Assembly: GCA_015058015.1 (NCBI GenBank)
Contig: SVDM01000023.1
Location: 1 to 32,407, forward strand
DNA length: 32,407 nucleotides
Origin: Lachnospiraceae bacterium
GTDB lineage: Bacteria > Bacillota > Clostridia > Lachnospirales > Lachnospiraceae
Reading direction: 5' to 3'
Part shown: positions 15,203 through 22,692 of the stretch, piece by piece
Layout of the letters: every line of letters begins with the position of its first letter
Position numbering within the stretch: position 1 is the first letter of the stretch
Program-made: the position numbers and the translations under genes
Notes under the pieces: generated by a model
Database searches by the model: none
What the model was told of the DNA's origin: nothing
The model's input: the letters and a program-made list of their open reading frames with translations, nothing else

Positions 15203-17838
15203 GATTGATTAGTTGTCATATACAGAACTTTGGTAAACTTCATGATTTCACATATTCATTTAATCAGGATATGAATGTCATCCACGAAGACAATGGTTGG
15301 GGCAAGAGTACGTTTGCAACTTATATTAGGGTGATGTTCTACGGTTTTCTTGGTGAAAAGAAAAGAAACAATATAGAAAATGAGCGAAAGAAATACAAAC
15401 CTTGGCAGATGGGAACATATGGCGGGGATATCGTTTTTTCTGTAGGCAGTAAAGAATATCGTATGGAAAGACGATTTGGAGACAAATCATCCGGTTCGGA
15501 TGAGTTTGTACTATACGACAATACTACCAACTTGAAGTCTTCTGATTATTCTTTGAATATAGGGGAGGAATTGTTTGGAATTGATATTGAGTCATTTATG
15601 AGAACAGTGTTCATTGCCCAGCAAGACTGCGGAACAAAGGTCACTCCTAATATAAGTGCAAAAATCGGAAACGTATCTGATCAGACTGCGGATATGGGAC
15701 GTTATGATGATGTTCAGAATGCATTAAAGAAAGAAATGGATAGCCTTACCCCTGGAAGAGCCACAGGAAGGCTTTACAAAATACAAACGAGAATGTCTGA
15801 ACTTCGAGAAAAGGTCCGAAATAAGGATAATTACACTACGAGTCTGGATGAATTGGAAAAAAATCTTGATGAGCAGATAAAAGAGAAAGCGAGAAGTCAG
15901 GAGGAACTACGTAAAATCCAAAAGGAGATAGAACGGGTATCCTCAATTAAAGACGCGCAGGCAGGAGTAGAAAAGTACAAGGAGCTGTGCGAACAAGAAG
16001 CGCTTGCAAAAGAAAAGTATGAGGGGCTTAAAAAATGTTTTCCCAAGAGTATACCGGATAAATCAGATATAGAATCCAACATCACACAGTGCGATGAATA
16101 TGAGAGGCTACTTCAGACTGTAAAGAATAACACGTTGTCGAATGAAGAACAAAACAATCTTGAAAGATTCGAAGACATTTTTGCGCCCGGAATACCTGAT
16201 GAAGACACGTTAACCAAAGTGGAGACGGATATTGACACTCTTGCAAAACTGGTCTCTGAAAGGGATGCAGGTGTGTTATCAGATGTCGAGAGAAAGAAAC
16301 TGGCTGATTCTAGGGAGGTATTCAGTAACTATAAGCCTTCCTTAGAAGAAATGGATGATCTCTTAAATAAGTGGGGCGAGAGAAAGACAAAAAAGGAAAC
16401 ACTCTCGACCAAGAAAGCCAGTGCGGAATTATTAAAGAATGCGAATGCGTCTAATGGCACCTCTGGGAAGACATTGGGATTGGCAATTCTTATTATTGGA
16501 ATTGTGGCTGCATTTGGAGGAGTCATTGCGATTATAGCGGCTAAGATCATTGCAATAGGTGCGGTGATTGCCGGAATAGGTGCTATAGCAGCTATTGTAG
16601 GTGCGGTAATAGCCTTTGGCAAAAAGGCAGGTAATGTTGAAAACAATAGCGGTACCGCGTATGAGCAAATCATCTCTGAAATAAGGAGAGATGAGGAGTA
16701 TGTACAAGACGTTGAACAGTCCTGCAAGGAATTATTCGATAAATTGGGAATTGGTTATAACGAGCACGATGTTCCTTCTGAAATTAGTCGAATAAGAGGT
16801 CTCCTAAAGGACTATGATGAATTGGAGGATAGAAGTAAAAGGGGCGACGAGACCCAAAGAGAAGAAAAAATTGAATTACTTGATGGAACGATATCGGAGT
16901 TCTTTAGGAAGTATAAGTCGGAAACGGCTGCTTCAGATTATCAGAAGGTCTTATGTAGAATTCAAAATGACATAACTGAGTATGGTCGAATAATAAAGAA
17001 ATGCGAAATTGTTAAAAGCACCTCTGAGGAAGCAGATTCAATAAAGAAAACAATTGAAGAATACGTTCATTCTTTAGGACTCGAAGTAGGAGAAAATCTT
17101 AAGAATCAGTTATCAGAGATAAAAGATAAATGCAAAGACTTAAAAAATGCAGAAGAAGGTCTGGAGAGATGTCGAACCAGAAGAGAAGCATATGAGGAAG
17201 AGGTTGATGTTTCTGAGTTCGAGGATAAAGAAGGAGTCTCCGAAGGCCAATCGTTGGAAGCGTTGAACAAATCGTTTAATGCTATTCAGGAAAGAATAAA
17301 TCAGTTAGCTGAACTTGAAGAAAAGTTTAGAGGTCAGATGGACGATGTGTCTCGGAATCTGGAGGTCATTGAAGATGATGAGGCTGAACTTGCTAATTTG
17401 AAAGAGGAATATGATGAAGCAAAAAAGAGGTTCGATATTATCGTCAAGACCAGAGATTATTTGGAGAAGGCTAAGCAAAACTTTTCTGGTAAGTATATGG
17501 CTGATATAAAGGAATCTTTTGAAAAATACCATAGTATTATATCCGATGGTGATGATAAATATGAATTAGATGCAAACTTAAATATTCAGCTCAAGGAAAA
17601 GGGTGGACTTCATGAGATAGAATTCCTCAGTGAAGGCTACAAAGATCTTGTGGGATTATGTAGAAGAATGGCAATGGTTGATGCAATGTATGATAAGGAA
17701 AAGCCGATCCTTATATTGGATGATCCATTTGTTAATTTTGATGAAAGAAGATTGTCAGGTGCTATTGAATTTTTGGATTTGTTAGCAAGAGACTACCAGA
17801 TTATTTATTTCGCATGTCATAAGAGTAGATGCAGATGA
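15199..17838 (+). CDS. SbcC/YhaN-like SMC ATPase with a membrane hairpin
   Basis: This 879-residue partner of the preceding nuclease has Walker A NGWGKST (32-38), long coiled coils (about 190-400 and 490-780), the signature S811-E-G813 and Walker B with D841-D842-P. In place of the Cys-x-x-Cys zinc hook of Rad50/SbcC, the middle of the coiled coil holds an almost pure Ile/Ala/Gly/Val stretch at about 427-472, long enough for two membrane helices. I recall such a segment in YhaN-like proteins. The ATPase heads could thus be tethered to the membrane. Its start overlaps the upstream stop. The C-terminus ends soon after YFACHKS, which is where relatives end or nearly so. The stop is 58 bases before deformylase copy 3. 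Confidence 0.82.
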   Translation: MRLISCHIQNFGKLHDFTYSFNQDMNVIHEDNGWGKSTFATYIRVMFYGFLGEKKRNNIENERKKYKPWQMGTYGGDIVFSVGSKEYRMERRFGDKSSGSDEFVLYDNTTNLKSSDYSLNIGEELFGIDIESFMRTVFIAQQDCGTKVTPNISAKIGNVSDQTADMGRYDDVQNALKKEMDSLTPGRATGRLYKIQTRMSELREKVRNKDNYTTSLDELEKNLDEQIKEKARSQEELRKIQKEIERVSSIKDAQAGVEKYKELCEQEALAKEKYEGLKKCFPKSIPDKSDIESNITQCDEYERLLQTVKNNTLSNEEQNNLERFEDIFAPGIPDEDTLTKVETDIDTLAKLVSERDAGVLSDVERKKLADSREVFSNYKPSLEEMDDLLNKWGERKTKKETLSTKKASAELLKNANASNGTSGKTLGLAILIIGIVAAFGGVIAIIAAKIIAIGAVIAGIGAIAAIVGAVIAFGKKAGNVENNSGTAYEQIISEIRRDEEYVQDVEQSCKELFDKLGIGYNEHDVPSEISRIRGLLKDYDELEDRSKRGDETQREEKIELLDGTISEFFRKYKSETAASDYQKVLCRIQNDITEYGRIIKKCEIVKSTSEEADSIKKTIEEYVHSLGLEVGENLKNQLSEIKDKCKDLKNAEEGLERCRTRREAYEEEVDVSEFEDKEGVSEGQSLEALNKSFNAIQERINQLAELEEKFRGQMDDVSRNLEVIEDDEAELANLKEEYDEAKKRFDIIVKTRDYLEKAKQNFSGKYMADIKESFEKYHSIISDGDDKYELDANLNIQLKEKGGLHEIEFLSEGYKDLVGLCRRMAMVDAMYDKEKPILILDDPFVNFDERRLSGAIEFLDLLARDYQIIYFACHKSRCR

Positions 17839-17893
17839 GCAATGCTCAAGTTCGACACTGTGAAGATGAATAATTGAGAATTACTTAAACGAG

Positions 17894-17908
17894 GCCGGAG
17901 CGGAAGCG
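17894..17908 (+). repeat. 15-bp site at the junction of deformylase copy 3
   Basis: This is the second occurrence of GCCGGAGCGGAAGCG. To its right the sequence is deformylase coding sequence. To its left it is not. It marks the breakpoint that removed the first part of copy 3. Confidence 0.8.
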
Positions 17909-18158
17909 GATTATAGTGATTGCGGCGGGGCCATTTGTCATTCCCATGGTGAATCCGGTGATTACGAAGAAGAGTGGGAAGTATGAGACAGAGGAAGGGT
18001 GTCTGTCCTTGGAAGGGGTGCGGCCCTGCACAAGGTATAAGGAGATTGAGGTTGATTTCCTGGATAAGGACTTTAAGCCGCAGCATGGGAAGTACTCCGG
18101 GTTTGCGGCGCAGGTGATTCAACATGAGATGGATCATTTTGAGGGGATATTGATATAA
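17897..18158 (+). pseudogene. Peptide-deformylase-like gene, copy 3, first half missing
   Basis: The sequence from GGAGCGGAAGCGG at 17897 to the stop at 18158 matches copy 2 with only about five or six substitutions, but the first 50 or so residues, including motif 1, are absent. EGCLS and QHEMDH remain. The longest frame with a usual start would begin at ATG 17916 and could not fold into a normal deformylase. The fragment supplies the ribosome site of the next gene: AAGGAG overlaps its stop codon, 10 bases before the CPBP gene. It is closer to copy 2 than copy 1 is. Confidence 0.85.
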
Positions 18159-18168
18159 GGAGCATCAT

Positions 18169-18951
18169 ATGGAAAGAAATAAGGCACTGTTCTATTACCT
18201 GCTGGGGGCCATAGGACAGATTTTGTTAGTATGTGCGATAGTCTATGTATTGAGAAATGCCGGATTAATCGTGGATTATAGCTCGCCTCTGGGATTGGTG
18301 GCAATCGCCGTTGGTGGCATATCTTCTGCATTATGGGGAATCATTTTATCCATGAAGTATAGGAGGATAAAGCTCACTTCGGTTATAGCTGATACATTTA
18401 AAATAAAGCAGAGTTATAAGAACTATATGTTGGTTCTTCTTTTTTTGTTCGTGGATTTCTTTCCTGCCTTATTTGGTGGAAGGATATTAATAAATGCATG
18501 GTATTTACCCATAGTGATGTTTTTTAAACACATAGCCTTTGGTGGGATTGAAGAGATTGGTTGGAGATACTTCTTTCAGCCTGTATTGCAGGAACGGATA
18601 AGTTATGTTTTGGCCACAATTATTACATTTGTAGCGTGGGGAATTTGGCATTTCCTTTATTTCTTTCTTGAAGGAACAATATGGGATGTTGATGTCCTGC
18701 CCTTTTTGCTTGGGCTGCTGACAAATTCTTTTATTCTTTCTGCGCTGTATACGAAGACGAAAAATCTGTGGTTATGCGTAATGACCCATTCGTTAATAAA
18801 TGTTTGCTCACAGTTGTTCATAGGCGGAAACGAGTATGTCTCCTACATTTGTAAGGTGCTTATTATAATTATTGCTATTATTTTGGTTGTAGTGGATTCC
18901 GGAAAAGCGAAGGAGCAAAGAGTGGAAAGTGATATGAAAAAGGTTTATTAA
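18169..18951 (+). CDS. CPBP-family intramembrane metalloprotease
   Basis: This 260-residue protein has about seven or eight hydrophobic segments and the three CPBP (CAAX protease/bacteriocin-processing) motifs: E128-E129-x2-x-R132, H161 in a WGIWHF context, and H207-x3-N211. Members act as membrane proteases or Abi-type proteins and are often linked to bacteriocin immunity. Some also confer phage resistance. The start has AAGGAG at the end of deformylase copy 3. It stands in the same place relative to a deformylase copy as the MATE gene, that is, a membrane protein directly downstream. The last 20 residues are charged. Confidence 0.85.
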   Translation: MERNKALFYYLLGAIGQILLVCAIVYVLRNAGLIVDYSSPLGLVAIAVGGISSALWGIILSMKYRRIKLTSVIADTFKIKQSYKNYMLVLLFLFVDFFPALFGGRILINAWYLPIVMFFKHIAFGGIEEIGWRYFFQPVLQERISYVLATIITFVAWGIWHFLYFFLEGTIWDVDVLPFLLGLLTNSFILSALYTKTKNLWLCVMTHSLINVCSQLFIGGNEYVSYICKVLIIIIAIILVVVDSGKAKEQRVESDMKKVY

Positions 18952-19050
18952 GAATACTCGTCGGATGGGAAGAGGCGATTCTTTGTCTGCGATGAAGGAT
19001 CCTTTTATTCTGCATAGATGAAATCCTGCTGTCAATACAATATTATTATC

Positions 19051-19079
19051 TTTACATGCGCGAACAGATGTTCTATAAT
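19051..19079 (+). promoter_or_regulatory. Sigma-A promoter of the RhuM unit
   Basis: TTTACA (19051-19056), a 17-base spacer and TATAAT (19074-19079) make a nearly perfect promoter. Transcription would begin near 19086, at the foot of the hairpin 19085-19111. Confidence 0.75.
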
Positions 19080-19084
19080 TGAAG

Positions 19085-19111
19085 CAGTTGGTTGGTATTT
19101 GCAACTAACTG
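19085..19111 (+). promoter_or_regulatory. Inverted repeat at the RhuM transcription start
   Basis: CAGTTGGTTG (19085-19094) pairs with CAACTAACTG (19102-19111) with one G-T pair and a 7-base loop. It covers the predicted start point, where a repressor site would be expected. It could also be a 5' RNA hairpin. The RhuM protein has an HTH-like N-terminus and could bind it. Confidence 0.5.
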
Positions 19112-19145
19112 ATTTTGATAGCTTGAGATGGAGGAGTACTTGTCA

Positions 19146-20153
19146 GTGGAGAATAAGGGCGAAGTTATTATTTATCAGACCGAAGATGGATTGAGTAAGT
19201 TAGAGGTTAATCTTCAGGATGAAACTGTGTGGCTTTCTATAGATCAGATGGCAGAATTGTTTCAGAGGGATAAGTCTACGATTTCAAGACATATAAAGAA
19301 GATATTTGAAGAGGAGGAGTTGGTTCGCGAGGCAACTGTTGCATTTTTTGCAACAGTTCAAAATGAGGGTGGAAGACAGGTTGAGCGAAACATTGAGTAC
19401 TTCAATCTGGATGTAATCATTTCCGTTGGCTATAGGGTTAGATCACGTCGTGGCACTCAGTTTAGAATATGGGCCACCTCCGTTTTAAAAGAGTACATCA
19501 AAAAAGGTTTTGCCCTTGATGACGACAGGCTTAAAGAACTGGGTGGCGGCGGATACTTCAAGGAATTGCTGGAACGCATTCGCGATATCCGGGCTTCCGA
19601 GAAAGTATTCTATAGACAGGTTCTGGAGATATATGCAACCAGTATTGATTATGACCCGAGAGCAGACATTTCCATTGAGTTTTTTAAGAAGGTTCAGAAT
19701 AAGATTCATTATGCTGTGAGCGGCGAGACGGCGGCAGAGATTATCTATAATCGGGCCGATGCGGAGAAAGAGTTTATGGGCCTGACTGTGTTTAAGGGCA
19801 ATCAACCCACATTGAAAGAGGCTAAAGTTGCGAAGAATTATCTGGACGAGAAGGAACTTAGATCCATGGGACAGCTTGTATCCGGCTATCTGGATTTTGC
19901 GGAGAGACAGGCAGAGAGAGAACAGGCTATGACCATGAAAGACTGGGCGAAGCACTTGGATAACATATTGACCATGAGCGGTGAGCAGTTATTGGAGGGG
20001 GCCGGATCTGTATCTCATATTGAGGCGATGAATAAGGTTGAGAATGAGTACAAGAAGTACAAGGCGAAGACCATAAGTGACGTTGAAAAAGATTATTTGG
20101 ATAGTATAAAAATGTTGGAGAAGTTTCCTGACGGGAAGGAAAACTATGAGTAA
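19146..20153 (+). CDS. RhuM-family protein
   Basis: This 335-residue protein matches the virulence RhuM family. It opens with GEVIIYQTEDG, then an HTH-like segment (DQMAELFQRDKSTISRHIKK) and a long helical body with the conserved stretch FKGNQPTLKEA. Family members are common beside restriction systems and mobile elements in gut bacteria. Their biochemical role is not established. I place the start at GTG 19146, because GGAGGAG (19130-19136) is at the right distance; ATG 19128 is in frame but contains that site and has no good one of its own. The gene overlaps the DUF3781 gene by 8 bases and follows its own promoter. Confidence 0.82.
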   Translation: MENKGEVIIYQTEDGLSKLEVNLQDETVWLSIDQMAELFQRDKSTISRHIKKIFEEEELVREATVAFFATVQNEGGRQVERNIEYFNLDVIISVGYRVRSRRGTQFRIWATSVLKEYIKKGFALDDDRLKELGGGGYFKELLERIRDIRASEKVFYRQVLEIYATSIDYDPRADISIEFFKKVQNKIHYAVSGETAAEIIYNRADAEKEFMGLTVFKGNQPTLKEAKVAKNYLDEKELRSMGQLVSGYLDFAERQAEREQAMTMKDWAKHLDNILTMSGEQLLEGAGSVSHIEAMNKVENEYKKYKAKTISDVEKDYLDSIKMLEKFPDGKENYE

Positions 20154-20481
20154 TACTTTAATTGAGAATATTGATAAAGTCCACACCACAGAGATGGGTG
20201 TGGACCGAATTCGGAAGAATTTAAAACTTGGGGATATTGATGTAGTGAAATACTGCCGGGAGGTAATACTTAATAAGGATGCGGTGATTGCACGACAGGG
20301 AAAGAATTGGTATGTTCGGCTTGGGGATTGTGTAATCACGGTTAATGCCAGCAGTTATACCATCATTACTGCGCATAAAGATAGACAAGCTGCATTTATG
20401 AAATCAGCGGAATTGTTCTCGGAAGACTTTATGAAAGATGGAAGAGAACCGCAGACTTTTCAAGTGCGAGAGGAATTATAA
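20146..20481 (+). CDS. DUF3781 protein
   Basis: This 111-residue protein has the DUF3781 pattern: NIDKVHTTEMGVDRIRKNL near the N-terminus, then KNWYVRLGDCVITVN and SYTIITAHK. No function is known for the family. I have seen it mostly as a small gene beside other small accessory genes. It starts inside the end of the RhuM gene (8-base overlap), so the two proteins are probably made together and may interact. It is followed by a 10-bp perfect inverted repeat. Confidence 0.8.
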   Translation: MSNTLIENIDKVHTTEMGVDRIRKNLKLGDIDVVKYCREVILNKDAVIARQGKNWYVRLGDCVITVNASSYTIITAHKDRQAAFMKSAELFSEDFMKDGREPQTFQVREEL

Positions 20482-20496
20482 AACAAATGCAAGAAC

Positions 20497-20521
20497 AACT
20501 ATTCGGAAATACCGAATAGTT
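20497..20521 (+). repeat. Perfect 10-bp inverted repeat
   Basis: AACTATTCGG (20497-20506) and CCGAATAGTT (20512-20521) are exact inverse copies around AAATA. There is no T-run after it, so it may be an operator for the GNAT gene or a weak terminator for the RhuM-DUF3781 unit. Confidence 0.6.
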
Positions 20522-20550
20522 CAATCGGAAGGCGGGGAAGGAATAACGAT

Positions 20551-21027
20551 ATGACAATACGACCTTTACGGTCTGACGAAACAGACCTTTTAAAAGATTT
20601 TTTATACGAAGCCATCTTTATCCCTGAGGGAGTTGAGGCTCCACCAAGGGATATTATTGAGCGACCGGAGCTTAGGATTTATTACGAAGATTTTGGATTG
20701 GGCCCGGCGGACCTTGCTCTTGTGGCGGAGGAGGACGGCAAGGTTGTGGGTGCTGTCTGGACCAAGATTATGAATGACTATGGCCATTTATCTGACGGCG
20801 TGCCCTCATTTGCCATATCCCTCTATAAGGACTACAGGGGGCAGGGAATCGGGACTAAGTTGATGCAGGAGATGCTTGATTGTCTTTCGGCCCATGGGTT
20901 TAAGAAAGCGTCCTTGGCGGTGCAGAAGGCCAACTATGCCGTGAGGATGTACGAGAAGGTGGGCTTTCGGATTGTGGATGAGAATGAGGAAGAGTATATA
21001 ATGGTGTGGGAGAGGAGGTGCGATTAG
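20551..21027 (+). CDS. GNAT-family N-acetyltransferase
   Basis: This 158-residue protein has a complete GNAT fold signature. The acetyl-CoA loop R96-G-Q-G-I-G101 follows a beta strand, and the C-terminal part has NYAVRMYEKVGFR. The N-terminus is a typical TIRPLRSDE start. It acetylates an unknown amine. The ribosome site is an AAGGA-type sequence just upstream (GGGGAAGGAATAACG). The stop codon TAG is also the first three bases of the first operator-like motif of the following Fic gene. Confidence 0.85.
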   Translation: MTIRPLRSDETDLLKDFLYEAIFIPEGVEAPPRDIIERPELRIYYEDFGLGPADLALVAEEDGKVVGAVWTKIMNDYGHLSDGVPSFAISLYKDYRGQGIGTKLMQEMLDCLSAHGFKKASLAVQKANYAVRMYEKVGFRIVDENEEEYIMVWERRCD

Positions 21028-21121
21028 GGAACTTTTGGCGTGATATTATTGAAGAAAGTTCCCTATAATAACTTGCGTTTTAGGGAACTTTTTGCTATAA
21101 TATCATCATAAAAGTTCCCTA
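21025..21121 (+). promoter_or_regulatory. Four operator-like motifs before the Fic gene
   Basis: TAGGGAACTTTT or its inverse occurs four times in alternating orientation: 21025-21036 (+), 21055-21065 (-), 21081-21092 (+) and 21110-21121 (-). Positions 1 and 3, and 2 and 4, are each about 56 bases apart, so the block looks like a tandem duplication of one inverted-repeat unit. The third motif lies between the -35 and -10 of the promoter at 21073-21101 and the fourth overlaps the ribosome site, which fits tight repression. The binding protein is unknown. Confidence 0.75.
21073..21101 (+). promoter_or_regulatory. Promoter of the Fic gene
   Basis: TTGCGT (21073-21078), a 17-base spacer and TATAAT (21096-21101). 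The spacer holds operator copy 3. A second TATAAT at 21064-21069, in the first repeat unit, has no good -35 and may be a duplicated relic. Confidence 0.65.
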
Positions 21122-21136
21122 AAGGAGATGCTTTCT

Positions 21137-22087
21137 ATGGATGCTAATTTTAATATAATCCAAGAGTTACTGCAGAAGAGAGCAGATTATCAGGCACGTT
21201 TGAACCTGATTCCTTACGATGGCTCCCCCGAAGTGAAAGAGAACCGCAGTGGCAAGTACCTCTATATTCGAAAGAGAGTAAACGGCCGACTGACATCTAC
21301 CTATGTTGATGTGTACTCGGAAGAGTTACACCAGACCCTGCTTAGAGGTGCGAAAGAAGCCCGAGAACTAAAGAAGCAGATTAGAAAAATTGATAAAGAA
21401 CTTGCCGCTAATGGCTATACTCAAAGCGAACTGTCACTCGAGGTAATTGCGAACATTGATTTTGCTCGCGCAAATATGAAGGCCAACATATACGATCAGG
21501 CAGTATTAGAAGGCGTTGCCACAACATTTCCCCAGACGGAAGAAATCATTGAGAATGGCACAGTAAACGGCATGACAGCCGATGATGTCCAAAAGATTCT
21601 CAATCTAAAGCATGCCTGGGAGTTTATTCTTGACAGCGATGTTATTCAGGCGGAGAGTAATTACTACCTGTTGTGTAACATAGCCAGGCTGGTTAATGAA
21701 GGTTTCTTCTATGAGGGAGGAAGAATTCGAGGAGTGCCGGTTACAATCGGCGGAACGAAGTATGTACCGCCTTTACCCATAGAGTCGCAGGTGAAGGAAT
21801 GTATTAATGAGATTCTGGATAGCGATAAGGACCCGGTGGATATAGCTATTGAACTGTGCATGTATTGCATGAGGACCCAGGTGTTCCTGGATGGGAATAA
21901 GAGGGCTTCTGTGATATTTGCAAATCATTATATGATAGGTCATGGTTTAGGGTTGATTGTTATTCCGGAGGAGTATGTTCCGGAGTTTAAGAAGAAGCTT
22001 GTCAGGTACTATGAGAGTGGTGACATTGATGAGATTGGAGAGTTCTTGAAGAAGAACTGTTGGAAGAAGATTCCCCTACTATATTAG
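21137..22087 (+). CDS. Fic-fold protein without the catalytic His
   Basis: This 316-residue protein has an N-terminal helical region with a basic beta stretch (SGKYLYIRKRVNGRLTSTYVDVY) and a Fic domain. The Fic core, normally H-P-F-x-(D/E)-G-N-(G/K)-R, reads Q248-V-F-L-D-G-N-K-R256, so the His needed for AMP transfer is Gln. The place of the inhibitory (S/T)-x3-E-(G/N) helix reads Q121-x3-E125-G126, so its Ser/Thr is also lost. It may have another activity or bind nucleotides only. I choose ATG 21137, 9 bases after AAGGAG; an ATG at 21128 touches that site. The gene overlaps the convergent unknown gene by 9 bases. Confidence 0.8.
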   Translation: MDANFNIIQELLQKRADYQARLNLIPYDGSPEVKENRSGKYLYIRKRVNGRLTSTYVDVYSEELHQTLLRGAKEARELKKQIRKIDKELAANGYTQSELSLEVIANIDFARANMKANIYDQAVLEGVATTFPQTEEIIENGTVNGMTADDVQKILNLKHAWEFILDSDVIQAESNYYLLCNIARLVNEGFFYEGGRIRGVPVTIGGTKYVPPLPIESQVKECINEILDSDKDPVDIAIELCMYCMRTQVFLDGNKRASVIFANHYMIGHGLGLIVIPEEYVPEFKKKLVRYYESGDIDEIGEFLKKNCWKKIPLLY

Positions 22088-22678
22088 CTCCACATTACCA
22101 TACAAACAAGGGCATTTCTCAAAATGCAATTCTTGATTCATATCAATTGTCAGAAGGTACGTATCCCCTTTATGCTCCTCGCCCATAACATGCAGCAGGT
22201 AGGAGTAATCGGTGATTTTCATAGAATCCTTCTTATATAGATACACGTTGTCATTAATCGTGACGGTATCAAGGGTTTTAAGCCCCCTGTCCAAAGCCTT
22301 CTTGATTGCGGCGTAGATGGTGTCTGCTATCTCTAACAGTTTGGCATTGCCCTCCGGAGGAAGGGTCACAGGATCCATGGGCTGTCTCTGGCGGCCTTGT
22401 AGATTATACACAAGGGTACAATAAGCCAGCAGTCTGCCCACGTAGGTATTGTCAAGGCGCTGTGCCTCTTTAGCTGCCGCCTGTTCGGACATGTTGTCCA
22501 CCAGCCATTTTAAGGCAGCCAGTTCCTCCTCGGTAAGGTCGAAGCCGCAATAGGTAAGAGTATTCTTGTAATAATAGAATAATTGTCTGCGGTGCTTGTA
22601 GGCAGCCGTCAGACGGTCGCTTTGGGAATGCTCCTCTATATATACGTCGATACCGTAAGCATCTTTAATATGTATCAT
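22079..22678 (-). CDS. Protein of unknown function after the GGDEF gene
   Basis: I do not recognise this 199-residue protein. It is soluble, with no signal peptide or membrane segment, helical in the first half (several Ala/Leu/Glu-rich segments) and with more beta-like sequence at the end, where a Cys-Pro-Cys pair occurs. AGGAGG lies 10 bases before the ATG, in the 14-base gap after the GGDEF gene, so it is the second gene of that unit. Its end runs 9 bases into the convergent Fic gene. Confidence 0.7.
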   Translation of the reverse strand: MIHIKDAYGIDVYIEEHSQSDRLTAAYKHRRQLFYYYKNTLTYCGFDLTEEELAALKWLVDNMSEQAAAKEAQRLDNTYVGRLLAYCTLVYNLQGRQRQPMDPVTLPPEGNAKLLEIADTIYAAIKKALDRGLKTLDTVTINDNVYLYKKDSMKITDYSYLLHVMGEEHKGDTYLLTIDMNQELHFEKCPCLYGNVELI

Positions 22679-22692
22679 CCCAGGTAGTCCTC

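Noticed and set aside
15199-17838. A classical SbcC zinc hook
   Set aside because: No Cys-x-x-Cys is found in the coiled coil; a hydrophobic segment is there instead.
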